Assembly: GCF_000026985.1 (NCBI RefSeq) | Contig: NC_017390.1 | Coordinates: forward strand, 1,200,686 to 1,225,239 | Length of the DNA stretch: 24,554 bases | DNA from: Erwinia pyrifoliae DSM 12163 | GTDB lineage: Bacteria; Pseudomonadota; Gammaproteobacteria; Enterobacterales; Enterobacteriaceae | Direction: 5' to 3' | Shown here: positions 8,045 to 17,261 of the stretch, one piece after another | Layout of the letters: each line of letters begins with the position of its first letter | How positions within the stretch are numbered: position 1 is the stretch's first letter | The notes under the pieces: model-generated | Database searches by the model: none | What the model saw: only the letters and a program-made list of their open reading frames with translations | What the model was told of the DNA's origin: nothing | Program-made: the position numbers and the translations under genes

Positions 8045-10474
8045 ATGCCTCAAATACGCGCCGGGTCCTCTAAATGGCTGGGCTTAGGGTGTTACGTGCT
8101 GGGTGTTATGTTACTGGCAACCGGTCTTTACTTTGTCATCGGCGGCGGTAAGCTGGTCTCACTCGGCGGTAGCGGTTATTTCGTCATTGCCGGTGCCTTC
8201 ACCGTTCTTTCCGCCATCCAGTTTTTCCGCCGCCGCTCTTCTGCGGTAGTGATTTTTGCCCTGGTGTTTATTGGCTCGGCTATCTGGGCCGTGCAGGATG
8301 CCGGCGTTGATTTCTGGCCGCTGGTTTCCCGCCTGATGATCCTTGCCGGCATGCTGCTGCTTGCGCTATTGACTTACCCGTCGCTGCGCCAGCGCGAAGC
8401 GCGCACCAGTCGAGCCAAAGTTGCCTATGGCCTGAGCGGCATTACGGCGATCGGCCTGCTGGCTACTACTTATGGCATGTTCCAGCCGCACCCGACCGTG
8501 CCCTCTGACGGACGGGAACTGCCGCTGGTTGCGGTTGATAAATCTGCCGAACAGAAAAACTGGGATAACTACGGCAATACTGCAGGCGGAAGCCGCTTTG
8601 TCGCGCTGGATCAGATCACCCGCGATAATGTGCAAGATCTGAAGCCGGTATGGACTTATCACACCGGTGATACGCCTGAAAGCCCGACCGGTAACGGTGC
8701 GGAAGATCAGCAGACTCCGTTACAGGTCGGCGATCGTGTCTTCCTCTGTACCCCGCACAATAACGTGATTGCGCTGGATGCAGACAGTGGTAAGCAGATG
8801 TGGAAAACCGAAATCAATGCGCATTCTGAGGTGTGGAACCGCTGCCGTGGCCTGGCCTATTTTGATGCCGGTAAACCGCTGCAGCAACCCACCGTACCGG
8901 ACTCCACGCCGGTCACGCCGGTTACCCTGGCGGCGGGTGACAGCTGCCAGCGCCGTATTCTGATGAACACCATCGATGCGCGTCTGGTGGCGATCAATGC
9001 TGACAATGGCGAGCTGTGCCAGCACTTCGGCAACAAGGGGTTTGTTGACCTGAAAGCCGGTTTGGGCGACGCCAGCGAACCCAAATATCAGCTGACCTCC
9101 GCTCCGACACTGGCCGGAACCACCGTGGTGGTCGGCGGCCGCGTAGCGGACAATGTGCAGACCGATATGCCTGGCGGCGTGCTGCGCGGTTTTGATGTCG
9201 TCAGCGGTGCCATGCGCTGGGCGTTCGATCCGGGCAATAAGAACCCTAACGCCCTTCTGCAGGACGGCAAGAACTATGTTCGCAGTACGCCGAACTCATG
9301 GGCGCCAATGTCTTACGATGCGGCGATGAACACCGTGTTTCTGCCAATGGGCAGCTCTTCAGTCGATCTGTGGGGGGCCAACCGCAACGCGCTTGACCAT
9401 AAATACGGCGCTTCCATTCTCGCGCTGGACGCCACCAGCGGTAAAGAGAAATGGGTGTATCAGACCGTGCATAACGATCTGTGGGATTTCGACATTCCGA
9501 TGCAGCCAGGCCTGATCGACTTCCCGCAAAAAAACGGCAGCAGCAAACCAGCGGTGGTGTTTGGCACCAAGGCCGGACAAATTTACGTGCTGGATCGCCT
9601 GACCGGCCAGCCGCTGACCGAAGTGAAAGAGGTTCCGGTTAAGCGCGGTAATATCCCCAACGAGCAGTACACGCCAACCCAGCCGAAATCCGTTGGCATG
9701 CCGCAGATCGGCGCGGAAACGCTGAAAGAGTCGGATATGTGGGGAGCCACGCCGTTTGACCAGCTGGCCTGCCGCATTGGCTTTAAATCGATGCGTTACG
9801 ATGGCCTGTATACCGTCCCGGGTACCGATGTCTCCTTAAGCTTCCCGGGATCGCTGGGCGGCATGAACTGGGGCAGCCTGTCGACCGATCCAAACCATCA
9901 TTACATCTTCGCTAACGATATGCGTCTTGGCCTGTGGGTGCAGATGCTGCCGGCAAAAGCCGATGCAAAAGCCAGTAATGGCGGCGAGTCGGTCAATACC
10001 GGGATGGGGGCCGTGCCGTTAAAAGGCACGCCTTATGCGGTTAACAAAAACCGCTTTATGTCCCCGCTGGGCATCCCATGTCAGAAACCCCCTTTTGGCA
10101 CGCTTTCTGCAATCGATCTGAAAACACAGAAGGTGGTGTGGCAGGTTCCGGTAGGAACGGTGCAGGATACCGGCCCGTTTGGCATTAAGATGCATGCTCA
10201 GATTCCGGTCGGAATGCCAACGCTGGGCGGCACGCTGGCCACTCAGGGCGGCTTGGTGTTTATCGCCGGGACTCAGGATTACTCTCTGCGCGCTTTCGAT
10301 ACCTCAACCGGTAAAGAAGTGTGGAAAGCCCGTCTTCCGGTCGGAAGCCAGGGAGGGCCGATGAGCTATAAATCGCCAAAAACCGGCAAGCAGTACATCC
10401 TGATCTCTGCGGGCGGGGCGCGTCAGTCGCCGGATCGTGGTGATTATGTGATTGCCTACGCGCTGGATAAATAA
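8045..10474 (+). CDS. gcd: Membrane-bound PQQ-dependent dehydrogenase (glucose dehydrogenase type)
   Basis: At 809 residues this fits the membrane-bound glucose/quinate/shikimate dehydrogenase family (E. coli Gcd is 796). The first 145 residues contain about five hydrophobic segments (for example LGLGCYVLGVMLLATGLYFV and LMILAGMLLLALLTYPSL). The rest is a periplasmic PQQ beta-propeller with NWDNYGNTAGGSRFVALDQI, CRGL, APTLAGTTVVVGG, STPNSWAPMSYD and HNDLWDFDIPMQP (residues 476-488), whose Asp residues occupy the catalytic region. It should oxidise an aldose such as glucose in the periplasm and pass electrons to ubiquinone. Glucose is the likeliest substrate, but the subfamily also includes quinate enzymes. 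PQQ must come from genes elsewhere. SD AGGAG is eight bases upstream. This is a single-gene unit with its own promoter and terminator. Confidence 0.87.
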   Translation: MPQIRAGSSKWLGLGCYVLGVMLLATGLYFVIGGGKLVSLGGSGYFVIAGAFTVLSAIQFFRRRSSAVVIFALVFIGSAIWAVQDAGVDFWPLVSRLMILAGMLLLALLTYPSLRQREARTSRAKVAYGLSGITAIGLLATTYGMFQPHPTVPSDGRELPLVAVDKSAEQKNWDNYGNTAGGSRFVALDQITRDNVQDLKPVWTYHTGDTPESPTGNGAEDQQTPLQVGDRVFLCTPHNNVIALDADSGKQMWKTEINAHSEVWNRCRGLAYFDAGKPLQQPTVPDSTPVTPVTLAAGDSCQRRILMNTIDARLVAINADNGELCQHFGNKGFVDLKAGLGDASEPKYQLTSAPTLAGTTVVVGGRVADNVQTDMPGGVLRGFDVVSGAMRWAFDPGNKNPNALLQDGKNYVRSTPNSWAPMSYDAAMNTVFLPMGSSSVDLWGANRNALDHKYGASILALDATSGKEKWVYQTVHNDLWDFDIPMQPGLIDFPQKNGSSKPAVVFGTKAGQIYVLDRLTGQPLTEVKEVPVKRGNIPNEQYTPTQPKSVGMPQIGAETLKESDMWGATPFDQLACRIGFKSMRYDGLYTVPGTDVSLSFPGSLGGMNWGSLSTDPNHHYIFANDMRLGLWVQMLPAKADAKASNGGESVNTGMGAVPLKGTPYAVNKNRFMSPLGIPCQKPPFGTLSAIDLKTQKVVWQVPVGTVQDTGPFGIKMHAQIPVGMPTLGGTLATQGGLVFIAGTQDYSLRAFDTSTGKEVWKARLPVGSQGGPMSYKSPKTGKQYILISAGGARQSPDRGDYVIAYALDK

Positions 10475-10496
10475 GCAACATATTCGTCTGGCAGCC

Positions 10497-10529
10497 ATAC
10501 CCCTTCAGCAATGAAGGGGTATTTTTTTG
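10497..10529 (+). terminator. intrinsic terminator after the PQQ dehydrogenase
   Basis: A perfect 11-bp stem, ATACCCCTTCA (10497-10507) with TGAAGGGGTAT (10512-10522), GCAA tetraloop, then a T-run. It separates this gene from the convergent emfourin gene. Confidence 0.93.
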
Positions 10530-10533
10530 CCTG

Positions 10534-10860
10534 TTATCCGTCTCGCCACAGCGATTCCAGTTCAGTCGGGGCCAGCTGTTCAGGGATCAACAGCACGATA
10601 GCGCCAGAGGACTGACGAGTGGCATAGCTTATCTGGATGCGAAAATAGCGCTGGTCGCCGCGCCCCGGCGTTGACTGTGGGTCTTCCGGTTCGCCCAGAC
10701 GTAATGCCTGACGCAGCACTTCACAGACCCGCGCTTTTTGCGGCGCGCTAAGCTGGGCCAGCGTAAAGCGGCGCGGTTGTGCCAGCTTAGGGAAATACGC
10801 TAAACCTCCCTCGCGTGCAACATCGATAACCGCATCATCACTGAGTTCGGGCAAAATCAT
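10534..10860 (-). CDS. Emfourin-type proteinaceous inhibitor of the M4 protease
   Basis: The 108-residue protein follows the M4 protease gene with a 4-bp ATGA overlap, the arrangement known for protealysin and its inhibitor emfourin in Serratia. It has the family look: an N-terminal Ile/Leu strand and helix (LPELSDDAVIDVAREGGLAY), the FTLAQLS helix, a pair of beta strands around RYFRIQISYATRQ, then IVLLIPEQLAPTELESLW. There is no signal peptide or membrane segment. By analogy it blocks the mature protease in the cytoplasm before release. Translation is probably coupled to the protease gene. The assignment rests on context plus recalled family features. Confidence 0.8.
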   Translation of the reverse strand: MILPELSDDAVIDVAREGGLAYFPKLAQPRRFTLAQLSAPQKARVCEVLRQALRLGEPEDPQSTPGRGDQRYFRIQISYATRQSSGAIVLLIPEQLAPTELESLWRDG

Positions 10861-11873
10861 GATAAAACGCCGACCTGTTTCCAGGCGTCTTTAATTGTTG
10901 CTCCGGTGGCTTGATTAAAGCGTTTTTCAGCGTGGCGCACCGTGAACTCCGCAAAGGTTTTAAAATCGGCATTTTGCGGCAGTTCCTTGTCACAGACCGT
11001 ATCGTACCAGGCGTAGCCCGCCGTCTCCCAGGCGTAACCCCCCAGCGCGATGGCAGCGAGATAGAAAGCGCGGTTGGCAATACCGGAATTGAGATGTACG
11101 CCGCCATTATCCTCGCGCGTGCGGATGTAATCACGCATGTGGGCAGGCTGGGGATCTTTACCCAGCAGCGGGTCGTTGTAGGCGCTGCCGGGTTCGGACA
11201 TTGAGCGCAGCCCGCGCCCGTTAATGCCTTCAGCCAGCAGCCCTTCGCCAATCAGCCAGTTGGCCTGTTCCGCGTTCTGTTGCAGATGATACTGCTTCAC
11301 CAGCACGCCAAAGACGTCGGACAGAGACTCGTTCAGTGCGCCCGCCTGTTCGAAGTAGATAAGCCCGGCCTCGGTTTCTGTCACGCCGTGCGCCAGTTCG
11401 TGGCCAACCACGTCCAGCGCAATGGTAAAGCGGTTGAATATCTCGCCGTCGCCGTCGCCAAATACCATCTGCTGGCCGTTCCAGAAGGCATTTTGATAAT
11501 CCTTACCATAATGGACCGTACCCAGCAGCGTCAGTCCTGTGTTGTCCAGTGAATTGCGCTGGTACGCGTGCCAGAAAAAGTCATAGGTGATGCCAAGATA
11601 ATCCCAGGCTTCGTCGACGGCGACATCGCTACTGGCAGGCTGATTGTCGCTGCGCACCCTCTGGCCCGGCAGGTTTTGGGTCTGCTGCGCATCATAGATT
11701 TCACGCTGAACGCTGCCCGGTGCGGCCGTGGTGGCGCTGTGCGGTGCTTGCCAGCTCTCATTCATCAGCGTCTGGACATGGGTCAGGGTCTGGCGCGCGC
11801 AGCGTTGCTGGTGGGAAGATCCGTTGTTGATAATCTTGCTCAGGATATAGGGGGGGATGACGCCATAAGGCAT
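10857..11873 (-). CDS. Protealysin-like M4 (thermolysin family) metalloprotease
   Basis: A 338-residue zinc protease. The zinc-binding site is HELAH (His158, Glu159, His162); the third ligand Glu182 and Asp186 sit in NESLSD, and the catalytic His260 is in GGVHLNSG. The short N-terminal propeptide carries the PPYIL motif (residues 7-11) that defines protealysin-like precursors, instead of the long propeptide and signal peptide of secreted thermolysins. No signal peptide is seen, so the route out of the cell is unclear. I chose ATG 11873 because AAGGAG stands six bases upstream; an in-frame ATG at 11894 lacks an SD. It overlaps the inhibitor gene by 4 bp. Relatives in Serratia and plant-associated bacteria are linked to host invasion, so a virulence or insect-related role is possible. 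Confidence 0.92.
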   Translation of the reverse strand: MPYGVIPPYILSKIINNGSSHQQRCARQTLTHVQTLMNESWQAPHSATTAAPGSVQREIYDAQQTQNLPGQRVRSDNQPASSDVAVDEAWDYLGITYDFFWHAYQRNSLDNTGLTLLGTVHYGKDYQNAFWNGQQMVFGDGDGEIFNRFTIALDVVGHELAHGVTETEAGLIYFEQAGALNESLSDVFGVLVKQYHLQQNAEQANWLIGEGLLAEGINGRGLRSMSEPGSAYNDPLLGKDPQPAHMRDYIRTREDNGGVHLNSGIANRAFYLAAIALGGYAWETAGYAWYDTVCDKELPQNADFKTFAEFTVRHAEKRFNQATGATIKDAWKQVGVLS

Positions 11874-11941
11874 ATCAGACTCCTTGCTCAACAATGAATG
11901 TCAGACAAGTATAGTTGGCATGCGCCGGATGGGGGAAAGGA

Positions 11942-11956
11942 GAGGGGGTTCCCCTC
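11942..11956 (-). terminator. possible weak terminator of xseA
   Basis: GAGGGG (11942-11947) and CCCCTC (11951-11956) form a GC-rich hairpin just past the xseA stop on the minus strand, followed there by only three T. It is weak and tentative. Confidence 0.3.
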
Positions 11957-11962
11957 CTGCAA

Positions 11963-13333
11963 TCAGACGCTGCGCCCGCGAGTTTTTTTCAGCGGGGTGA
12001 TGACGGTGACTTCACTTTCTACCCAGCCGTCGTCAAGGCGGGTTTTCAGCGTATCGCCCCGATGCAGCTGTCTGGTTTTTTTGATGACCTGACCGTCGGC
12101 GTTGCTGGTGACGCTGAAGCCGCGTGCCAGCGTAGCCAACGGGCTGACGCCTTCCAGCCGGGCGGCAAGCTGGCCGAAGTGCTGTTTCCCGGTGCCAAGC
12201 TGCTGCTGCATCGCCTGCTGTAGCCGATATTGCCACTGTTGTAACTGCTGGCTTGCCCGCTCAATGCGTATCTCCGGACGGAAAGCGTTGAGGCGCTGGC
12301 CGAGGATCTCCTGCCGCCGCGCTGCCCGGCGCAGCTGCTGTTGCAGCGCATCGTCCAGACGGCGCTGCAATATCATCAGCGCCGTCTGCTGACGCGCCAG
12401 CCTCAGCTGCGGATGCTGCTGCTGTAAGCGATGTTGCAGGCGGGTAAAAGTGCGCTGCTGTTGGGCGAGATAATAGTCCATCGCCATTTCCATGCGCTGC
12501 TGCTGCGACTGTAGCTGACGCAGTCGTTCAATCTGATTGCGGCTGACCTGCTCTGCGGCGGCGGAAGGGGTAGGGGCGCGCAGGTCGGCGACAAAATCGG
12601 CAATGGTGACATCGGTTTCATGGCCGACCGCGCTGACAATCGGGATGCGGCTGGCAAAAATCGCCCGCGCCACGCGCTCGTCGTTAAAGCTCCACAGATC
12701 TTCCAGCGAGCCGCCGCCGCGACCGACGATCAGCACATCGCACTCGTTACGCGCATTGGCCAGCTCGATAGCGCGTACGATGCCGGGTGGCGCTTCCGCG
12801 CCCTGTACCGGGGTCGGGTAGATGACCACCGGCAGGGAAGGGTCTCGGCGTTGTAACACGCGTAACACATCGTGTAACGCAGCGCCGCTGGAAGAAGTGA
12901 TCACTCCGACCTGGCGCGCCGGGTCCGGTAACGGCTGTTTATGCGCCTGTTCAAATAGCCCTTCGGTCATCAGGCGCTGCTTCAGCTGCTCGAACTGCTG
13001 CTGTAACAGGCCGTCTCCGGCAGGCTGCATGCTTTCGGCAATCAGCTGGTAGTCACCGCGCGGCTCATACAGGGTGATGGTGGCGCGCACCAGCACCTGC
13101 TGGCCGTTTTGCGGGCGGAAGGTGACGCGGCGGTTGCCGTTGCGAAACATCGCGCAGCGTACCTGAGCCGTATCGTCTTTCAGCGTGAAGTACCAGTGGC
13201 CGGACGAGGGCTGGGAGAAATTAGAGATCTCCGCGCTCAACCAGACCTGGCCCATTTCCATCTCCAGCAGCTTACGCACTGTGCTATTGAGACGGCTGAC
13301 GGTAAAAATATTGCTGCCTGGCGGTTGCGACAT
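11963..13333 (-). CDS. xseA: Exodeoxyribonuclease VII large subunit
   Basis: XseA is the catalytic subunit of exonuclease VII, which with several small XseB subunits degrades single-stranded DNA from both ends. The 456-residue length matches E. coli. The N-terminal OB fold is seen in [20 protein letters not shown] and the following 70 residues. The catalytic domain includes [39 protein letters not shown] and [21 protein letters not shown] long Gln/Arg-rich coiled coil (about residues 265-390) follows, then a conserved C-terminal strand region ([11 protein letters not shown]). It is divergent from guaB, as in E. coli. No strong SD precedes the ATG. Confidence 0.96.
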   Translation of the reverse strand: MSQPPGSNIFTVSRLNSTVRKLLEMEMGQVWLSAEISNFSQPSSGHWYFTLKDDTAQVRCAMFRNGNRRVTFRPQNGQQVLVRATITLYEPRGDYQLIAESMQPAGDGLLQQQFEQLKQRLMTEGLFEQAHKQPLPDPARQVGVITSSSGAALHDVLRVLQRRDPSLPVVIYPTPVQGAEAPPGIVRAIELANARNECDVLIVGRGGGSLEDLWSFNDERVARAIFASRIPIVSAVGHETDVTIADFVADLRAPTPSAAAEQVSRNQIERLRQLQSQQQRMEMAMDYYLAQQQRTFTRLQHRLQQQHPQLRLARQQTALMILQRRLDDALQQQLRRAARRQEILGQRLNAFRPEIRIERASQQLQQWQYRLQQAMQQQLGTGKQHFGQLAARLEGVSPLATLARGFSVTSNADGQVIKKTRQLHRGDTLKTRLDDGWVESEVTVITPLKKTRGRSV

Positions 13334-13422
13334 GTGATGAAGATCAAACTTTAAATCAGCGGGTTAATTAGCCGATAGTACAGGGCTGACTCAGGGGATC
13401 AAGAGTTTTAAGTAAATAAAGC

Positions 13423-13451
13423 TGGAGGCAATCGATTACGGCCTGTATAAT
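13423..13451 (+). promoter_or_regulatory. guaBA promoter
   Basis: A perfect -10 TATAAT (13446-13451) is followed by the GC-rich discriminator GCCACGGC, typical of stringently and growth-rate-controlled promoters. The -35 (TGGAGG, 13423-13428, 17-bp spacing) is poor. An A+T-rich stretch AGAGTTTTAAGTAAATAAAG (13402-13421) directly upstream could act as an UP element or Fis/CRP region, as known for E. coli guaB. Confidence 0.65.
13426..13441 (+). promoter_or_regulatory. PurR-operator-like dyad in the guaBA promoter
   Basis: AGGCAATCGATTACGG matches the PurR consensus (ACGCAAACGTTTTCGT) at 11 of 16 positions and keeps its dyad core AATCGATT. It lies between the -35 and -10 boxes, where a bound repressor would block RNA polymerase. 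Confidence 0.55.
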
Positions 13452-13503
13452 GCCACGGCAATATTTTACAGGTTCTCATTCACCCTGAGGTTGAGATATT
13501 GCC

Positions 13504-14970
13504 ATGCTAAGAATCACTAAAAAAGCCCTGACATTCGACGACGTTCTGCTCGTTCCTGCTCACTCCACGGTGCTGCCAAATACCGCCGACCTCAGTACCC
13601 AGCTTACTAAAAACATCCGTCTGAACATTCCTATGCTGTCCGCTGCTATGGACACCGTGACCGAAGCCGGTCTGGCCATTGCATTGGCACAGGAAGGCGG
13701 ACTGGGCTTTATCCATAAAAACATGTCTATTGAACGCCAGGCGGAAGAAGTTCGCCGGGTGAAGAAGCATGAAAGCGGCGTGGTCACCGATCCGCAGACC
13801 GTGTTGCCAACTACCGCACTAAGCGAAGTGAAAGCACTGACCGAGCGTAACGGCTTTGCCGGTTACCCGGTGGTCAACGGCGAAAACGAACTGGTCGGCA
13901 TTATCACCGGGCGTGATGTCCGCTTTGTCACCGACCTGAGCCTGCCGGTTTCTGCGGTGATGACGCCAAAAGAGCGCCTGGTAACGGTGAAAGAGGGCGA
14001 AGCGCGTGAAGTGGTACTGCACAAAATGCACGAAAAACGCGTGGAAAAAGCGCTGGTGGTGGATGACAGCTTCCATCTGCTGGGCATGATCACCGTAAAA
14101 GACTTCCAGAAAGCGGAACGTAAACCTCACGCCTGTAAAGATGAGCATGGTCGCCTGCGCGTTGGCGCTGCCGTCGGTGCAGGTGCCGGTAACGAAGAGC
14201 GTGTTGACGCGCTGGTCGCTGCTGGTGTTGACGTGCTGCTGATCGACTCTTCCCACGGTCATTCTGAAGGCGTGCTGCAACGCATACGTGAAACCCGTGC
14301 TAAATACCCCGATCTGCAGATCGTCGGTGGCAACGTAGCTACCGGTGCTGGCGCGCTGGCGCTGGCCGAAGCGGGCGTCAGCGCGGTGAAAGTCGGTATC
14401 GGCCCGGGTTCAATCTGTACTACCCGCATCGTTACCGGGGTGGGCGTACCGCAGATCACCGCCGTTTCTGACGCCGTTGCCGCGCTGGAAGGCTCCGGTA
14501 TTCCGGTTATTGCTGACGGCGGCATCCGCTTCTCTGGCGATATCGCTAAAGCTATCGCCGCCGGTGCTGCTGCGGTGATGGTCGGCTCCATGCTGGCAGG
14601 TACCGAAGAGTCGCCGGGCGAAATTGAACTGTACCAGGGGCGTTCATTCAAGTCTTACCGTGGTATGGGTTCGTTGGGCGCGATGTCGAAAGGTTCTTCC
14701 GACCGCTACTTCCAGACCGACAATGCGGCGGACAAACTGGTGCCGGAAGGTATCGAAGGGCGCGTGGCCTATAAAGGCCGCCTGAAAGAGATCGTGCATC
14801 AGCAGATGGGCGGCTTGCGCTCCTGTATGGGGCTTACCGGCTGTGCTACTATCGACGAACTGCGCACCACAGCGGAATTCGTGCGCATCAGCGGTGCCGG
14901 TATTTCGGAAAGTCACGTTCACGACGTGACCATTACCAAAGAGTCGCCGAACTACCGTATGGGTTCCTGA
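13504..14970 (+). CDS. guaB: Inosine-5'-monophosphate dehydrogenase
   Basis: GuaB oxidises IMP to XMP with NAD+, the committed step to guanine nucleotides. The 488 residues equal the E. coli length. The catalytic loop GPGSICTTR places the active-site Cys at residue 305, as in E. coli. The (beta/alpha)8 barrel is interrupted by a CBS pair at about residues 93-205 ([38 protein letters not shown]). The flap and nucleotide-binding segments include [21 protein letters not shown], read here in two parts, and [10 protein letters not shown]. The start is ATG 13504, with TTGAGATATTGCC upstream and only a weak SD. It forms an operon with guaA and is preceded by a stringent-type promoter. Confidence 0.97.
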   Translation: MLRITKKALTFDDVLLVPAHSTVLPNTADLSTQLTKNIRLNIPMLSAAMDTVTEAGLAIALAQEGGLGFIHKNMSIERQAEEVRRVKKHESGVVTDPQTVLPTTALSEVKALTERNGFAGYPVVNGENELVGIITGRDVRFVTDLSLPVSAVMTPKERLVTVKEGEAREVVLHKMHEKRVEKALVVDDSFHLLGMITVKDFQKAERKPHACKDEHGRLRVGAAVGAGAGNEERVDALVAAGVDVLLIDSSHGHSEGVLQRIRETRAKYPDLQIVGGNVATGAGALALAEAGVSAVKVGIGPGSICTTRIVTGVGVPQITAVSDAVAALEGSGIPVIADGGIRFSGDIAKAIAAGAAAVMVGSMLAGTEESPGEIELYQGRSFKSYRGMGSLGAMSKGSSDRYFQTDNAADKLVPEGIEGRVAYKGRLKEIVHQQMGGLRSCMGLTGCATIDELRTTAEFVRISGAGISESHVHDVTITKESPNYRMGS

Positions 14971-14986
14971 TAACCCGTTACTGCCC

Positions 14987-15008
14987 GCCCGGCCTGGCCG
15001 GGCATTTT
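14987..15008 (+). terminator. intercistronic hairpin between guaB and guaA
   Basis: GCCCGGC (14987-14993) and GCCGGGC (14997-15003) form a tight stem with a 3-nt loop, followed by ATTTT. The short T-run suggests partial termination or mRNA processing, adjusting guaA relative to guaB, rather than a full stop. Confidence 0.55.
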
Positions 15009-15052
15009 CATCCTATCCCGAATTTTGTATGACATCGCCCTGGAATAGCCCA

Positions 15053-16633
15053 ATGACGACGGAAAATATTCATAAGCATCGCATCCTGATCCTCGATTTC
15101 GGTTCACAGTACACTCAGCTGGTTGCACGTCGCGTGCGTGAGCTGGGCGTCTACTGTGAACTGTGGGCGTGGGATGTTACCGAAGAGCAGATCCGTGGGT
15201 TCAACCCGAACGGCATCATCCTCTCCGGCGGCCCGGAAAGCACCACCGAGCACGACAGCCCGCGCGCCCCGGATTACGTATTTAACGCCGGCGTACCGGT
15301 GCTGGGCGTGTGCTATGGCATGCAGACCATGGCGCTGCAGCTGGGCGGTAAGGTGGAAGGCTCCAGCGAGCGCGAGTTCGGCTATGCGCAGGTAGAAGTG
15401 AAAAACCAGAGCGCGCTGATCCGCGATATCGAAGATGCCATCAGAGCCGACGGTAAGCCGCTGCTGGACGTGTGGATGAGCCACGGCGATAAAGTGACCG
15501 CCATCCCGTCTGATTTTGTCACCGTTGCCAGCACCGATACCTGCCCGTTTGCCATTATGGCTAACGAGGAGAAACGCTTCTACGGCGTGCAGTTCCATCC
15601 TGAAGTAACGCATACCCGCCAGGGGCTGCGCCTGCTGGAACGCTTCGTAAGTGATATCTGCCAGTGCGAAGCGTTGTGGACTCCTGCTAAGATCATCGAA
15701 GATGCCGTTGCGCGTTTGCGCGAGCAGGTGGGTGACGACAAAGTGATCCTCGGGCTGTCAGGAGGCGTTGACTCATCGGTTACCGCAATGCTGCTGCACC
15801 GCGCCATCGGCGACCGTCTGACCTGTGTATTTGTGGATAACGGCCTGCTGCGCCTGAACGAAGCGGAGCAGGTGATGGAGATGTTCGGCGACCACTTCGG
15901 CCTGAATATCATCCATGTGGCGGCGGAAAACCGCTTCCTTGACGCGCTGGCCGGTACCGACGAACCGGAAGCCAAGCGCAAGATTATTGGTCGCGTATTT
16001 GTGGAAGTATTCGATGAAAAAGCCACTAAGCTTTCTGATGTGAAGTGGCTGGCACAGGGTACTATCTATCCTGATGTGATTGAATCAGCCGCTTCGGCGA
16101 CCGGTAAGGCGCATGTGATCAAATCGCACCACAACGTGGGTGGCCTGCCGAAAGAGATGAAGCTGGGGCTGGTTGAGCCGCTGAAAGAGCTGTTCAAAGA
16201 TGAAGTGCGCAAAATAGGCCTTGAGCTGGGCTTGCCACACGCCATGCTGTTCCGCCACCCGTTCCCGGGGCCAGGTCTGGGCGTGCGCGTGCTGGGCGAA
16301 GTGAAGAAAGAGTACTGCGACCTGCTGCGCCGTGCCGATGCTATCTTTATTGAAGAGCTACATAAAGCCGACCTGTACAACAAGGTCAGCCAGGCATTTA
16401 CCGTGTTCCTGCCGGTACGTTCCGTTGGCGTAATGGGCGATGGCCGCAAGTACGACTGGGTTGTATCCCTGCGTGCGGTAGAAACCATCGACTTTATGAC
16501 CGCGCACTGGGCGCATCTGCCGTATGAGTTCCTCGGCCGCGTTTCAAACCGCATCATCAATGAAATCGACGGTATTTCCCGCGTGGTTTACGATATCTCC
16601 GGCAAACCACCGGCGACGATTGAGTGGGAATGA
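15053..16633 (+). CDS. guaA: GMP synthase (glutamine-hydrolysing)
   Basis: GuaA converts XMP to GMP using glutamine and ATP. The class I glutamine amidotransferase domain comes first, with the nucleophile Cys87 in GVCYGMQ and His182/Glu184 in FHPEV. The ATP pyrophosphatase domain carries the P-loop [10 protein letters not shown], and the C-terminal dimerisation domain ends [10 protein letters not shown]. With ATG 15053 the protein has 526 residues and starts [19 protein letters not shown], one residue longer than E. coli. An in-frame ATG at 15029 adds eight unconserved residues. Neither start has a clear SD, which fits translation coupled to guaB 82 bp upstream. Its 3' end is the edge of the island; guaA ends are a known integration hotspot. 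Confidence 0.96.
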   Translation: MTTENIHKHRILILDFGSQYTQLVARRVRELGVYCELWAWDVTEEQIRGFNPNGIILSGGPESTTEHDSPRAPDYVFNAGVPVLGVCYGMQTMALQLGGKVEGSSEREFGYAQVEVKNQSALIRDIEDAIRADGKPLLDVWMSHGDKVTAIPSDFVTVASTDTCPFAIMANEEKRFYGVQFHPEVTHTRQGLRLLERFVSDICQCEALWTPAKIIEDAVARLREQVGDDKVILGLSGGVDSSVTAMLLHRAIGDRLTCVFVDNGLLRLNEAEQVMEMFGDHFGLNIIHVAAENRFLDALAGTDEPEAKRKIIGRVFVEVFDEKATKLSDVKWLAQGTIYPDVIESAASATGKAHVIKSHHNVGGLPKEMKLGLVEPLKELFKDEVRKIGLELGLPHAMLFRHPFPGPGLGVRVLGEVKKEYCDLLRRADAIFIEELHKADLYNKVSQAFTVFLPVRSVGVMGDGRKYDWVVSLRAVETIDFMTAHWAHLPYEFLGRVSNRIINEIDGISRVVYDISGKPPATIEWE

Positions 16634-16679
16634 TGTGACGTCTGGTAATAGCCTGCACGTTTAAGCATTAAATACCTCT

Positions 16680-16708
16680 AAGCCCGCGTAACTGCGGGCT
16701 TTTTTGTT
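16680..16708 (+). terminator. intrinsic terminator after guaA
   Basis: AAGCCCGC (16680-16687) pairs with GCGGGCTT (16694-16701), 6-nt loop, followed by TTTTTG and TTTT. It marks the boundary of the conserved chromosome. Confidence 0.92.
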
Positions 16709-16937
16709 TTTGTATCTGGTATTTTCTGGCAGCTGCTAGCAACGGGAAGCACGTTTTTTTCAATGGAATTTTTGATGGTGCTCTCTGGCTCCGAATTAAG
16801 GTTTGAAAAAGTACCATGTGATAAATGTCGGTTGAGTTATGGTGTTTTTTTATAACTCAATTAAAAAACAGATGGTTAAATAACTTTTCTGGTTTTTTTA
16901 CAACATGGTATTAATTGATAAAGGAAAACAATAAACC
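16709..16937 (+). other. A+T-rich gap at the island entry, with a perfect 9-bp dyad
   Basis: There is no gene between the guaA terminator and the integrase remnant. The stretch is clearly richer in A+T than the DNA before it. It contains a perfect inverted repeat TTGAGTTAT (16832-16840)/ATAACTCAA (16852-16860) with an 11-nt spacer, about 80 bp before the integrase start, where a regulator or excisionase could bind. A -35-like TTTACA is at 16897-16902, but no convincing -10 follows. Confidence 0.5.
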
Positions 16938-17261
16938 GTGTTGACTGACACCCGGCTGCGACACCTTAAGCCGAAGGAGAAACTCAATAAAGTTAATGAC
17001 CGTGATGGTCTGTATGTTGCGGTCACTCCGGCAGGAACGATCTCATTTCGTTATAACTATTCAATAAGCGGAAGACAGGAGACCGTTACTTTTGGCCGCT
17101 ATGGTGTTGGAGGGATCACGCTTGCAGAAGCGCGTGAACGGCTCAATGAAGCCAAAAAAATGGTTGCCGGTGGAAGATCGCCTGCGAGGGAAAAAGCCAG
17201 AGATAAAGCGCGTATCAAAGATGCGGAGACTTTTGGTGCATGGGCTGAGAAATGGTACTAA
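16938..17261 (+). pseudogene. P4-type tyrosine integrase, truncated after the N-terminal Arm-binding domain
   Basis: The 107-residue remnant is the DUF4102-type Arm DNA-binding domain of P4-family integrases: LTDTRLRHLKPKEKLNKVND, then DGLYVAVTPAGTISFRYNY, TFGRYGVGGITLAEAR, and the linker KARDKARIKDAETFGAWAEKW. Family members then continue into the core-binding and catalytic domains for about 300 more residues; here homology stops at AEKW, followed by Tyr and TAA. All catalytic residues (Arg, His, Tyr) are therefore absent. The start is GTG 16938, with AAGGA upstream. The gene points away from guaA and lies directly after it, as in guaA-linked genomic islands. The sequence beyond 17257 is TrbL-like, so this is a deletion junction rather than a point mutation. 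Confidence 0.88.

Noticed and set aside
15029..15052. N-terminal extension of guaA (also 406-420 for ispG, 1721-1768 for hisS, 11874-11894 for the M4 protease, 19880-19891 for the ATPase)
   Set aside because: The extensions add unconserved residues, and most of the downstream starts have better SDs or match the family N-termini.
16634..16937. tRNA gene as the island attachment site
   Set aside because: No cloverleaf or CCA-ending tRNA-like sequence is visible; guaA itself is the more likely target.
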